Below, piece after piece: positions 16,658 to 26,449 of a DNA stretch of 64,000 nucleotides. Location: contig NZ_JAUOPC010000012.1 in NCBI RefSeq assembly GCF_030546805.1, positions 1 through 64,000 of the forward strand. The letters run 5' to 3'. Each line of letters begins with the position of its first letter. The first letter of the stretch is position 1. The position numbers were made by a program, and so were the translations under genes. The stretch comes from Cyclobacterium sp. 1_MG-2023 (GTDB lineage Bacteria > Bacteroidota > Bacteroidia > Cytophagales > Cyclobacteriaceae). The notes beneath the pieces are model-generated. The model did no database searches, had not been told where the DNA came from, and worked only from the letters and a program-made list of their open reading frames with translations.

Positions 16658-18077
16658 ATTCATAAAAAACACGACAACCCTATTGGTTTCCTTACTCATT
16701 GTGTGGGGATGTAAAACACCACAGGTGACAACAATAAATGAAAACAAGTCAGTTCCGGACAGTTTCAATACTTCAACAGACACTACCAACAGTGCCTTAA
16801 CCAACTGGAGAACGTTCTTTACTGACTCTAATTTGATCTCTTTGATAGATACCGCCTTGGCCAATAATCAGGAGCTGAACATCCTGCTCCAGGAAATAGC
16901 GGTAGAAAACAATGAGATACTGGCCAGAAAAGGGGAATACCTTCCTTTTGTAAACCTTGGAGTGGGCGCAGGACTGGAAAAGGATGGCAAATATACCCGT
17001 CATGGAGCAGTGGATGAAAGTCTGAATATTAGGGAAGGCCAGGCCATTCCTGAACCACTGCCAGATTTTATGGTGGGGGCTTTTGCTTCTTGGGAACTGG
17101 ATGTCTGGAAGAAGCTTCGCAATGGAAAAAAGGCGGCAGTAGCCAGGTATTTGTCCAGTGTTGAGGGTAGAAACTTTATGGTCACCAATTTGATTGCTGA
17201 AATTTCTAATGCTTATTATGAATTAATGGCTCTAGACAATCAGCTGGAAATAATTCAAAAGAATATCGCCATTCAAAGAAATGCTCTTCGAATCATTGAA
17301 CAACAGAAACAGGCTGCTCAGGAAACTCAACTTGCAGTTAATAGATTTGCTGCCCAGTTGCTCAATACTGAAAACCTGCAATACGATATCAAGCAGCAGA
17401 TTGTTGAAACAGAAAACTGGTTGAATTTCTTGGTAGGTCGATTCCCTCAACCCATCATCAGAAGTTCATCTGAATTCAATGACATTGCCATTGACGATAT
17501 TCATTCAGGGATACCCTCTCAATTGCTGACCAATAGACCGGATATTAAACAAGCAGAATTAGCTTTAGAGGCAGCCAAATTGGACGTTAATATTGCAAGA
17601 GCCAATTTCTATCCTTCATTTAGCATTGAAGCGGGGGTGGGTTTTGGATCCTTTAATCCTAAATATCTCCTCAACCCTCATTCAATTCTGTACAATCTAG
17701 GAGGTGATTTAGTGGCTCCTTTGGTCAATAGAAACGCGATAAAGGCAACCTATAACAGTGCCAATGCAAAACAGTTGCAAGCTGTTTATAGCTATGAACA
17801 AACCATTTTACAAGCCTATATAGAAGTAGCAAATCAGTTATCTCAGATCGTTAATTCTAGTGCAAGCTATGAAACTAAGGCCAAAGAAGTGGATTTACTC
17901 AATCAATCAATCACCATTTCCAATAGCTTGTTCCGTTCTGCAAGAGCAGATTATATGGAAGTATTGCTAACCCAAAGAGAAGCGTTGGAATCCAGAATGG
18001 AACTAATAGAAATAAAACTAAGCCAGATGAACGCCAAAGTCAATGTATACAAAGCATTGGGAGGGGGCTGGAACTAG
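16647..18077 (+). CDS. TolC-like outer-membrane efflux lipoprotein (NodT/OprM type)
   Basis: A 476-residue lipoprotein with lipobox LIVWGC (Cys22). It has the two-repeat coiled-coil architecture of outer-membrane factors: first half about 60-260 (NWRTFFTDSNLISLIDTALANN marks its start), second half about 275-470 with the signature SQLLTNRPDIKQAELALEAAK. It should form the trimeric exit duct for the pump encoded just upstream. The start overlaps the pump gene by 11 bp, which fixes it in the operon. Full length, in contrast to the half-size TolC-like protein at 57472. Confidence 0.93.
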   Translation: MANKFIKNTTTLLVSLLIVWGCKTPQVTTINENKSVPDSFNTSTDTTNSALTNWRTFFTDSNLISLIDTALANNQELNILLQEIAVENNEILARKGEYLPFVNLGVGAGLEKDGKYTRHGAVDESLNIREGQAIPEPLPDFMVGAFASWELDVWKKLRNGKKAAVARYLSSVEGRNFMVTNLIAEISNAYYELMALDNQLEIIQKNIAIQRNALRIIEQQKQAAQETQLAVNRFAAQLLNTENLQYDIKQQIVETENWLNFLVGRFPQPIIRSSSEFNDIAIDDIHSGIPSQLLTNRPDIKQAELALEAAKLDVNIARANFYPSFSIEAGVGFGSFNPKYLLNPHSILYNLGGDLVAPLVNRNAIKATYNSANAKQLQAVYSYEQTILQAYIEVANQLSQIVNSSASYETKAKEVDLLNQSITISNSLFRSARADYMEVLLTQREALESRMELIEIKLSQMNAKVNVYKALGGGWN

Positions 18078-18135
18078 CAGTAAGACAGCTTATTTAAAAT
18101 TTTATTCCTCAATTATTGATTAATGCTTAATAAGT

Positions 18136-18165
18136 AAAAGCCACTTGAAAGTTCAAGTGGCTTTT
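18136..18165. terminator. Bidirectional terminator between convergent operons
   Basis: A perfect 14-bp inverted repeat, AAAAGCCACTTGAA at 18136-18149 and its complement at 18152-18165, with a 2-base spacer. T-rich sequence follows on the plus strand and A-rich sequence precedes it, so it can stop both the rightward efflux operon ending at 18077 and the leftward SusD gene ending at 18270. Confidence 0.9.
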
Positions 18166-18269
18166 CTTTGTTTTAGTTTTACATTCAGCCTTGTTGCCTT
18201 CAATAATTTGTAGCATTCTTGATTGATTTGGCTGGCCAAGAAATTTTCAGGTTATTAACCCATCAGTTT

Positions 18270-19946
18270 TTACCAAGGTTTTCCGGAATTTTGAAGTAAC
18301 CACATCTTAGCATAAGGATGATCTTTACTTTGCCCGGCCGGTATATATTCAGTGTCCTCCAGAGAGGATAAGGCTTCTTCATAATTTTCTAGGTAGTTTG
18401 GGTCTAAATTAGGTGAAGGGTACATGTATCGAACCGGAATGGCAGCCCCAAATTGAGTGACCGGGCCGGCTTCAAGTACCGGATAGCCGGTACGTCTCCA
18501 ATCAAACCAAGCCTGAGGATTTTGCCAATTGGCTAACCATTTTTGTTCCATGATCCGTTGTTCTTTATTGTTGGTAGAAGCTAGCGACACTGACTCTTGA
18601 TCGTAATAGGTATCAAAATAAAAACTTCCGGCATTTGATAGGATACCATACTTTTCCATCGAAGCTTTAATTCCTTCTTTGTAATGCATTTCAGGATCGC
18701 TTACATTAAACCCTCCCATCTGGGCCGCCTCAGCCATTAAAAATTTTACTTCACTGTAGGTAATTAAATTCATACCTACGTATTCATCTTGATCTTTGCG
18801 ATAGCGCTCATGTAAGTAAGAGATATAGGGGCTTCTTTCCGGGTGATACCCTTCTTCATCGTTACCTTTATTGAATGCCATGGCCTCTACTATAGGTAAA
18901 CCCACAGGCAGTCCCACATATAAATTGGTATTCACGTTTAATCCTTCAGGCGCCGGTTTAAATCGAACCGTATAAGATTCCCCAAGGATATTGGTTACTA
19001 CAGAGTCCTTTTCTTCTAGCACCTCATTGTCCCACTTGTATTGAACCGGCATCATCCAACAATCTAATCTGGGATCATTTAAACCTATTAGTTTATCCAC
19101 AATAGTTTGTGCCGGCTTTAGCAGCAAATTAGGGTTTGGACTATTCAGCGGACCACCCGGTGCTGCATTGTTTTCATCTGTTCCCAGAAAATCCACTTTT
19201 GCATCATCCGTATTGTCGGTAAAGGTAAAATGTGAGGCTTCATTGAATTCTTTTTCCAAATCAACGCCCAATGCAGTCATTTCGGACTTTTTCCCAATCA
19301 AACGCATACTGTAACGCATACGCAAAGCATTGGCAAACCTTCTCCACTTCTGGGCATCTCCGCCATACAAGATATCTGAAGTAGCATTTACCAAATCTTT
19401 TGCCGGATCAAGGTTTTGAAGCAAAGCGTCCGCCTCTTTCAAATCTATCATAATCCCTTTGTATACATCTACTTGGCGATCATATTTTGGAAAGAATATG
19501 TCATTGTTGGCTTGCAGAGCACTAGAGTAAGGAATATCTCCATATAGATCGCTCATCAGACCAAAATGAAAGGATCGCATAATCAATGCTATCCCTTTAA
19601 AGAATTGATTATCCTCTTCTATGGCATTATCGTAAATAACCTGATTATTTCTAAGGATGTCAAAATAGCTATTCCAAGACTCATGCCCCCAGCCATAAAA
19701 ATTGACAACCACCGCCCCTTCATTGGTCCCACGTTGCACATACTGCATGGCTCCTGCTATTTTAGAGTTTTCATAGCCCAAATTATGGTAAGTCTTTGCC
19801 GTATTTGACAATACATAAGTAAGAATATAATTGGATGAAACCTGCTCAGGACTGTTGGGGTTTATGTTGACTTCTGTCAGGTCTTCACAAGCCCAAAAAG
19901 AAGCTATCAATCCAATAGTAAATATGTTTTTTAATAGATTTTTCAT
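18270..19946 (-). CDS. SusD/RagB-like nutrient-binding lipoprotein (SusD-like_2 type)
   Basis: A 558-residue lipoprotein. The start at 19946 was preferred over an ATG three codons upstream (19955) because it opens cleanly into MKNLLKNIFTIGLIASFWAC, with lipobox Cys. Early sequence NINPNSPEQVSSNYILTYVL and AGAMQYVQRG identify the SusD-like_2 branch, whose members often bind peptides or diverse ligands rather than starch. Helical TPR-like repeats follow; the C-terminal region has WLANWQNPQAWFDWRRTGYP. It forms the cap of the SusC transporter encoded 13 bp upstream. No enzyme gene is linked, so its ligand is unknown. Confidence 0.92.
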   Translation of the reverse strand: MKNLLKNIFTIGLIASFWACEDLTEVNINPNSPEQVSSNYILTYVLSNTAKTYHNLGYENSKIAGAMQYVQRGTNEGAVVVNFYGWGHESWNSYFDILRNNQVIYDNAIEEDNQFFKGIALIMRSFHFGLMSDLYGDIPYSSALQANNDIFFPKYDRQVDVYKGIMIDLKEADALLQNLDPAKDLVNATSDILYGGDAQKWRRFANALRMRYSMRLIGKKSEMTALGVDLEKEFNEASHFTFTDNTDDAKVDFLGTDENNAAPGGPLNSPNPNLLLKPAQTIVDKLIGLNDPRLDCWMMPVQYKWDNEVLEEKDSVVTNILGESYTVRFKPAPEGLNVNTNLYVGLPVGLPIVEAMAFNKGNDEEGYHPERSPYISYLHERYRKDQDEYVGMNLITYSEVKFLMAEAAQMGGFNVSDPEMHYKEGIKASMEKYGILSNAGSFYFDTYYDQESVSLASTNNKEQRIMEQKWLANWQNPQAWFDWRRTGYPVLEAGPVTQFGAAIPVRYMYPSPNLDPNYLENYEEALSSLEDTEYIPAGQSKDHPYAKMWLLQNSGKPW

Positions 19947-19959
19947 GACTATCATTCAG

Positions 19960-22900
19960 TTAAAATTCTGCATTTACTTTCAAGCCTAAAGAACCTGTCC
20001 ATGGCATTACATTGTAATATTCTACTCCCTGAATCCATCGGTTGCCGGTTTGCCTAAAAGCCCTCTCCGGATCTATGCCGTTTCCGGCTTCTATCCATAC
20101 AAACAGATTATTTCCTACTACAGAAATTGAAGCGTTTCTCAAGCTTATTTTATCTAATAAATTGGTGGTTAAGCGATAAGTAAAAGCAATTTCCCTAAGC
20201 TTGACATAAGTAGCACTGTATAAGTTTCTGTCAGGGAAAGGTCGGTTGGCATACCGGTAGGCTTGAAAAGGATTTAACCATTGGGTAGTAGCTCCTCCAA
20301 GGTTTTCTATGTAAACGATATTGCCTTCAGCATCCCTACTTTCTCGCACACCTACGTTAAAACTGGCATCTTGCTCTCTATAGGTAGCCTCTTCCCCCGT
20401 CCAAGGCAAGCCTCCGTAAGCTGCATTTCTTCCCCCAATCCAATTGCCAAAATAGGCTTCAGGATTTTCTTTGATTTGATCTTCAATAGGTCTATTCGGG
20501 TCATAAGGCATGCCTGAAAGGGTTTCTTCCAACATCCCATTATTCCCCATAAACATCATGGTGTTGGAGTAAAATTCACCCCCTTGTCTCCAATCTATAT
20601 TCGCATACAAACTAAAGTTTTTATAGCTAAAGGTTGGCTGAAAGGATACCATCAGGTCATGATTGAAATTCCCAATCTTAACTAGATTATTAACATCCTG
20701 ATCTGCTTGGTACAATCCACTACCGGTAAGCACGGGGTATCCGAAATAAGGCGATTCTGTATCTTTCACGGTAAGTACCGGGCGCATGTATATGTCGCCT
20801 ATATCTCCTCCTACGTAAGTTCTTAGCTCCGCTCCACTGTAAGAAGTGAAATTGTAATAGGTAATCCCATCTGCAAGCTCTTTGATACTTGTCCTGTTTC
20901 TGGAAAAGTTAACATTCAAGTCCCATCTAAAATCCCCGGAAATAATAGGTGAAGTACTAAGCCCTAATTCAAAGCCTCGGCTTTCCACCAAACCGGCATT
21001 AATGAGCTTACTGCTAGCCCCTGATTCTATAGGAAGAGCTATTGGCAATACTTGATTTTTATTTCCACGGACATAATAAGTTGCGTCTATGCCCACCCTA
21101 TTGTTGAATAGAGAGATATCAAATCCTGCCTCTGAAGAAGTAGATATTTCAGGTTTTAAGGAAGTATTCCTCAGCAAGCCTCCCATGTACATACTTTTTG
21201 CAGTACCCCAGTCCAAGGCCGTATTGAAAGTAGGGATCAAACTATAGGGGGCCACATCATTACCTACCTGAGCTATCCCTGCACGAAATTTAAATAAATC
21301 GACAAAAGAAGGCATGTTTACCATTTCAGAAACAATGGCACTCAAGGATGCTGAGGGATAAAAATAAGATCGGTTTTCTATCGGTAATGTACTTGACCAA
21401 TCATTTCTGGCAGTAATATCCAAATACAATTTATCTTGGAACCCGGTAGATACCGATCCATAAATACCGTAAATTACTTTCCAGAATTGCTGGCTATCAT
21501 AGGAAACTGTACCTGGTGCCCCATTCGAAATGGTATACAGCATAGGAATGACCAACTGCCCTGCATTATTATCCATAAAGCCATACTTTTGCTCCATTCT
21601 GTTCGCTCCGGCCAATGCTGTAATGTTCCAATCTTCATTGAAAACTTTTTGATAATTCAGCATAAAGTCCAAGTTGTTCTCCTTGTTAATGTTGTTTCTT
21701 AAATGATATCCTCCATTGATTTGATCATAATTATTGTAAGCAATTATTGCCTCCTGCTGTTCATCATAAGAATCTCTTGCATAGCGGAGCATCATGCTTA
21801 GATTATTGGTGACATCATAATCGAGCTGTAGCTTACTGACCGTCCTGTTTCTATCAAAACCTGTAGGGTTTTCATTTACGACGAAATAGGGGTTGTTTTG
21901 CTTTTGTTTATATTTTCTCTGAAGAATACCTTCAGATCCCGGTACCCAATACTGTTGGAGATCAAGAATATTTACTTGCGCTCCTGTTTCATATAGACTT
22001 CTTACGGGAGAAGTTCTTCCACCATCAATAATGGGACGATTTTCTGAACCTGATTCAGTAATATTAATGGTTGCAGTTGCCCTTAGTCTGTCGGTGATAT
22101 TATAACTGGTATTAAGGCCTATGGTAAGTCTAGAAAAATCTGTATTGGGGATAATTCCGGTATTGGCCATATTACCCACAGACAACCGAAAACTACCTTG
22201 GTCATAATCCCCACTGATAGCTACATTATTGGTATTGGTATAGCCGGTCTGGAAAAAATCTTTGAAACGATTTGGGTAGGACACCAATGGTGCAGGCTCT
22301 CCATTGCTATTCCATTGAACCCATTCTTCGCCAACATCCAGCTCAGGCCCCCAGCTTTCATTCTCACTCTCCTCAAAGACATGCGCTCCACTCTTCCCGG
22401 AAGCAAACTCATTTTGAATGGGAATGTATTTAAATGGAAAATCCATCACCACCGAAGAATTTACAGCAACACCAATTCCTTTTCTTCCGGAACCGGATTT
22501 CGTTGTTATCAATACTACTCCATTGCCGGCCCTGGACCCGTACAAGGCAGCTGCACTGGGCCCCTTTAGAATCGATACATTTTCTATATCATTGGGATTA
22601 ATGTCTGAGATGGGATTACCCATGTCTGCTCCGCCAAACCCATTGTTCAATTTATTGGCAACAGGTACGCCGTCAATAACAAATAAAGGCTGATTGTCAT
22701 TGTTTAAAGAATTGGCCCCTCGAATAATAATATTTACTGACGAGCCGGCAGTTCCATCCATTTGAGAGATTTGCACACCGGCAACTTTCCCTGCCATTGC
22801 ATTGAGCACATTGTTTTGTGGTGTCTCTGTCAGGTCTCTCCCTTCCACATTTCCCACAGAATATCCCAAGGACTGCTTTTCCCTCTTCACACCCAAAGCG

Positions 22901-23631
22901 GTAACCACAGCCTCTTGAAGTGATTTCATGTCCTCTTGCATCGTGATGTCTACAATTTCTCGATTTCCAACTGCAACCTCTTGGTTTTCAAAGCCTATGA
23001 AAGAAAATACCAAAATGGCATTTTCATCTTCAAATTCAAGTGCATAATCCCCATTCTGATCCGTAACTGTGCCTATTGCCGTTCCCTTTAACAGAACAGT
23101 TACACCGGGAAGACCTAAGCCATCAATTTCAGAAATCACTTTTCCCTTGACCCTTTGTGAAACATCCACATTAGGTAAACTTTCTGAAATCCCATTGCTG
23201 CCATATGGCTCCATTGATACCAGTCTGTTATTTTGTGTAACAAGCTGGGACAAAACAGGTGTACCTGTACCCGACTGTCTGTTTTTGGCTATAATTACAT
23301 AAGATCCCCCTCTCTGTTTTATAAATGATAGTTTGTTAGGGCTAAGGAGTTTATCAAGGTTGTTCTCCAGTGCTCCCTCCCAATCTATGCTCCTCATGTC
23401 CACAGTTATGTTTTGGATCATCCTGTCAGCAAATAAAATATCTGCTTTATAATAAGCCTTAAGCTTGTCAAGTGCTTCTGCCAAGGCTACACTGTATTGC
23501 GCCTCTGCCACCGGTATTTCTGCCAATTGCCGGGACTTTAAGTTATTGGCTTTGGCATCTGCAATTGGAACATGATGCATAAAAATGCACAATGCCCCAA
23601 TCAAAAGTGAAAAGTGTAAAATCTTTTTCAT
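19960..23631 (-). CDS. SusC/RagA TonB-dependent transporter with STN domain
   Basis: A 1223-residue outer-membrane protein. In order: signal peptide (about 1-27), an STN domain (about 45-110) that contacts a FecR-type anti-sigma, a carboxypeptidase-regulatory-like beta domain (about 135-215; VKGKVISEIDGLGLPGVTVLLK), the plug (about 230-350; FVIDGVPV and VLITTKSG), and a 22-strand barrel ending GLKVNAEF. The STN domain fits the adjacent sigma and FecR genes: ligand uptake and signalling to induce this locus. It pairs with the SusD gene downstream. Confidence 0.95.
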   Translation of the reverse strand: MKKILHFSLLIGALCIFMHHVPIADAKANNLKSRQLAEIPVAEAQYSVALAEALDKLKAYYKADILFADRMIQNITVDMRSIDWEGALENNLDKLLSPNKLSFIKQRGGSYVIIAKNRQSGTGTPVLSQLVTQNNRLVSMEPYGSNGISESLPNVDVSQRVKGKVISEIDGLGLPGVTVLLKGTAIGTVTDQNGDYALEFEDENAILVFSFIGFENQEVAVGNREIVDITMQEDMKSLQEAVVTALGVKREKQSLGYSVGNVEGRDLTETPQNNVLNAMAGKVAGVQISQMDGTAGSSVNIIIRGANSLNNDNQPLFVIDGVPVANKLNNGFGGADMGNPISDINPNDIENVSILKGPSAAALYGSRAGNGVVLITTKSGSGRKGIGVAVNSSVVMDFPFKYIPIQNEFASGKSGAHVFEESENESWGPELDVGEEWVQWNSNGEPAPLVSYPNRFKDFFQTGYTNTNNVAISGDYDQGSFRLSVGNMANTGIIPNTDFSRLTIGLNTSYNITDRLRATATINITESGSENRPIIDGGRTSPVRSLYETGAQVNILDLQQYWVPGSEGILQRKYKQKQNNPYFVVNENPTGFDRNRTVSKLQLDYDVTNNLSMMLRYARDSYDEQQEAIIAYNNYDQINGGYHLRNNINKENNLDFMLNYQKVFNEDWNITALAGANRMEQKYGFMDNNAGQLVIPMLYTISNGAPGTVSYDSQQFWKVIYGIYGSVSTGFQDKLYLDITARNDWSSTLPIENRSYFYPSASLSAIVSEMVNMPSFVDLFKFRAGIAQVGNDVAPYSLIPTFNTALDWGTAKSMYMGGLLRNTSLKPEISTSSEAGFDISLFNNRVGIDATYYVRGNKNQVLPIALPIESGASSKLINAGLVESRGFELGLSTSPIISGDFRWDLNVNFSRNRTSIKELADGITYYNFTSYSGAELRTYVGGDIGDIYMRPVLTVKDTESPYFGYPVLTGSGLYQADQDVNNLVKIGNFNHDLMVSFQPTFSYKNFSLYANIDWRQGGEFYSNTMMFMGNNGMLEETLSGMPYDPNRPIEDQIKENPEAYFGNWIGGRNAAYGGLPWTGEEATYREQDASFNVGVRESRDAEGNIVYIENLGGATTQWLNPFQAYRYANRPFPDRNLYSATYVKLREIAFTYRLTTNLLDKISLRNASISVVGNNLFVWIEAGNGIDPERAFRQTGNRWIQGVEYYNVMPWTGSLGLKVNAEF

Positions 23632-23774
23632 GTCAGATTCAGGGTTTTAATTATTAATATTTAGTGCTGCTTTATTTAAATTATTTTTTAAAATCATGGC
23701 TAACCATTTCTTTTTCAATTGGCGGAAATAACTATTGAAAGAAAATTTTTAGATATGAGGGGGGAGTAAAGCCC

Positions 23775-24770
23775 TTATTCAGCATCATAAAATCTAAAAA
23801 TATGCTCACCTGCTTCCATAGAAATACCTAAGACCTGAGCTACCGCAGTAGCAAATTCCTCAGCGTCTTCTGAGCGAAAGGAACCGGAAACAGTTAAATT
23901 TTTGATTGAGTCCGCGGATATTTCCACTTCCACACCATAATTATCCTTGATTAGATCCGAGATTTCAGCCAGACTCGTCTGGTTAAAGACATAGCGGTAT
24001 TCTTTCCATGAAGCGAATTCTTCAGCTGTCTTTACTACTTTCTTTTGTAAATCGCCATCAGGTTCCATTCGGACTTTTTCTCCCGGCTTCATTATCACAG
24101 TTTCCCTACCGGTGGCATTGTGCTTGATCAATTCAACTTTTCCCGATTTTAAATGTACTTCTGTATTTTGGTGACGGTTGTAAACAGTAAATTCTGTACC
24201 ATGTACCACCACGTCCAAACCATTTTTTGTTTGGACGATAAATTGATTGAATGGGTCATGGGCAACATCAAAAGAGGCTTCCCCGGACAATTCAACTTGC
24301 CTTTTGTCAGAAAAAAAGGTAAACCGAGCAGTTTTTAATTGGCTATTGGCATTTAAATAAACCAGCGTGCCGTCATTTAATGCCACAGTAGACAACTCTC
24401 CATAGCCTGAACTGTAGGTTTTTACCAATACAAAATCCAAAGCCCCGGAAAAAACTAAGGCAATGAATACTACAGAGGCTACCATAAAGAGTTTATAAGC
24501 CGGCAATTTGGGTTTTGTCGGCCTAGTATTATTCTCACTTTTATGAGGCACTACATGATCTATTTTTTTATTAAAATCTAGGAATGCCTGTTCGACATCA
24601 GCTATGTATTGTAGGTTTTGTCTTTCCCATTCTTCCAAACAAGAATAAAACAATTCCTCATTTCTTGTGGATTCATTGACCCAATCATCAATCCACTTTT
24701 TTTGGATTACGGAGACCGATCCATTAAAATATTTAATAAGTAAATCCCTTATGGTTTCTTTATCATGCAT
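23775..24770 (-). CDS. FecR-family anti-sigma factor
   Basis: A 331-residue inner-membrane protein. The cytoplasmic N-terminus (about 1-90) holds the sigma-binding helices (IRDLLIKYFNGSVSVIQKKW), followed by one transmembrane segment near 92-112, a periplasmic FecR domain (about 120-220; VALNDGTLVYLNANSQL and GEASFDVAHDP), and a C-terminal DUF4974 domain (about 255-325) resembling an STN fold. It should receive the signal from the SusC STN domain at 19960-23631 and release the sigma factor encoded 47 bp upstream. Confidence 0.93.
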   Translation of the reverse strand: MHDKETIRDLLIKYFNGSVSVIQKKWIDDWVNESTRNEELFYSCLEEWERQNLQYIADVEQAFLDFNKKIDHVVPHKSENNTRPTKPKLPAYKLFMVASVVFIALVFSGALDFVLVKTYSSGYGELSTVALNDGTLVYLNANSQLKTARFTFFSDKRQVELSGEASFDVAHDPFNQFIVQTKNGLDVVVHGTEFTVYNRHQNTEVHLKSGKVELIKHNATGRETVIMKPGEKVRMEPDGDLQKKVVKTAEEFASWKEYRYVFNQTSLAEISDLIKDNYGVEVEISADSIKNLTVSGSFRSEDAEEFATAVAQVLGISMEAGEHIFRFYDAE

Positions 24771-24817
24771 TATTATTCGAGTTATTGGTTAGGAAAAGGC
24801 GTGTGAATGCTCAAAAT

Positions 24818-25483
24818 TCACTTAAATAGCTGCGTAAAAAGCATTAGCCAAAGCAGCCATTTATCCTTTAGCAATTGGCGAATGGCAATTTTTGAACGAT
24901 AAAGTTGTGTTTCTACGGTTCTGACAGATAGCCCGATTTCTGAGGAAATCTCCTTCATGGTTTTCCCTTCAAATTGGAACAAGAGGTAAATTTTCCTTCG
25001 TTGTCCGGGAAGAGTTTCAATGGCTTTTTCAAAATCTTGGTAAAGCTCTTCGTATTCCGTAATGCTATCCGGTTGGTAAGTCTCAGGAATCCTTGGCTCT
25101 GAAGTGGTGCTCAACTCTCCCTTTCGTGCCAAATCATGTTTTAAATAATTAAAACCTCGGTTTCTTACAGATTGGAACAAATAGGAGCGAATGGAATAAT
25201 TTACCTTCAAATAAAGCTTTTGATCATAAAAATGAACCAATAGGTCAGAAACCAAATCTTGTGCAACTTCTCTTGACCCTACAAAGCGAACAGCATGAGA
25301 ACAAAGCGGTTGGTAGTAGCGTCGGAAAATCATTCCCATTCCTTTTTTAGGATCTTTTTTTAGCGCATGACAAATTAGCTGTTCATCATTCATTTTATCA
25401 GTTGAATTGGAAACGGAGGTTTCCTCTAAACTGATAGGTGACATGAGCCTTTTACTATTAATAGAAATTCTGGGTTCTGGCAT
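24818..25483 (-). CDS. ECF sigma-70 factor paired with FecR
   Basis: A 221-residue extracytoplasmic-function sigma factor. Region 2 spans about 40-110 (GMIFRRYYQPLCSHAVRFVG ... SYLFQSVRNRGFNYLK) and region 4 about 150-205 (LPGQRRKIYLLFQFEGKTMK and the helix-turn-helix EISSEIGLSVRTVETQLYRS). The first ~30 residues precede the usual sigma start; internal Met14 and Met31 are possible alternative starts, and Met31 (25393) gives the typical length. The FecR gene lies 47 bp downstream, so they form a regulatory operon for the SusC-SusD pair. Confidence 0.9.
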   Translation of the reverse strand: MPEPRISINSKRLMSPISLEETSVSNSTDKMNDEQLICHALKKDPKKGMGMIFRRYYQPLCSHAVRFVGSREVAQDLVSDLLVHFYDQKLYLKVNYSIRSYLFQSVRNRGFNYLKHDLARKGELSTTSEPRIPETYQPDSITEYEELYQDFEKAIETLPGQRRKIYLLFQFEGKTMKEISSEIGLSVRTVETQLYRSKIAIRQLLKDKWLLWLMLFTQLFK

Positions 25484-25933
25484 TATTGTTTATGGTTTTA
25501 TTTCGCCTGTCATTTAATATGACAATTAAATACCCTTGTACTACTTACAAAGTAAAAAAAATATTATTCGCTATTTTACTATTTTCAACCAATGCAAACC
25601 TACCCATATCACAATTATCCTATTGTTAATTTATAATTAAATAATTTTCATGGAATTTTACACCGGTGACCCTTAAGCTTTTTCAATGCAAACGGGTTAT
25701 TCTAATATCCGTTCTATTAAAAAATCATTTTATACATTGGAATGGATTTAACTATTAGTAAATTTTAACTTATTCCTATTTAGAATGATAAAATAAATAG
25801 GTCTAAATATTTATGGAAAATCACCTCTATTCTAAGGTTTAACACATCCTCCGCAGGATCTAAATAGAAATTTTCACCGAAATCTTCATTTTGTTGTTAT
25901 GGAACAGGCTTTATTTCGTCATATAGGTACAAG
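25484..25933. other. Divergent region between two ECF sigma genes
   Basis: About 450 bp of AT-rich DNA separating a leftward and a rightward ECF sigma gene, so it must carry both promoters. An inverted repeat with perfect 8-bp arms, CCTATTTA at 25775-25782 and TAAATAGG at 25794-25801, lies about 130 bp before the rightward gene and could be an operator. No coding sequence seen. Confidence 0.5.
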
Positions 25934-26449
25934 ATGAAAACGGAAGAATTTAAAAATAGGGTGATTTCAATGTCAGAACGCTTGTACCCAATGGTGGCAA
26001 GGATGTTAGGTAGCCATGCAAATGCGGAGGATGCCATACAAGAAATCATGATTAAGCTTTGGGAGCATCGAGGACAAATTAAAAACCATCCCAATCTTCC
26101 AGCATTTATTTTCTTGACGGCAAGGAATTATTGCCTTGACTTGATCAAAAAGAAAAAACCTCCAGAAGATCAATATGATGCCAAAACCCAATTATTGGCT
26201 TCAGAACCTGAACATGACACCTATGAATGGCAGGAACTTAAACACAATATAGAGGGGATATTGGAAAGGCTTCCCGAACAACAAAAGGCAGTCATGATCA
26301 TGAGAGATTTAGACGGGATGGAATTTATTGAAATTGCAGAATTGACAAAATTAAGAGTTGACCATATTAGGGTTCTTTTGTTCAGAGCAAGGCAACAAGT
26401 GGCGATAGAACTCCAAAAAACATACTGCTATGGAAAAGGGGACATTTAA
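25934..26449 (+). CDS. ECF sigma-70 factor, second type
   Basis: A 171-residue ECF sigma factor. Region 2 about 10-80 (MVARMLGSHANAEDAIQEIMIKLWEH; AFIFLTARNYCLDLIKKKK) and region 4 about 110-160 (LPEQQKAVMIMRDLDGMEFI then EIAELTKLRVDHIRVLLFRAR). Its linker and the lack of a FecR partner set it apart from the two sigma genes at 24818 and 48481. The next gene begins 20 bp inside it (26430), so the putative anti-sigma is translationally coupled. The third gene encodes an exported double-plug protein, so this sigma factor may respond to an outer-membrane signal. Confidence 0.92.
   Translation: MKTEEFKNRVISMSERLYPMVARMLGSHANAEDAIQEIMIKLWEHRGQIKNHPNLPAFIFLTARNYCLDLIKKKKPPEDQYDAKTQLLASEPEHDTYEWQELKHNIEGILERLPEQQKAVMIMRDLDGMEFIEIAELTKLRVDHIRVLLFRARQQVAIELQKTYCYGKGDI

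Noticed and set aside
22198-22569. 123-codon plus-strand frame
   Set aside because: Antisense shadow inside the SusC gene.
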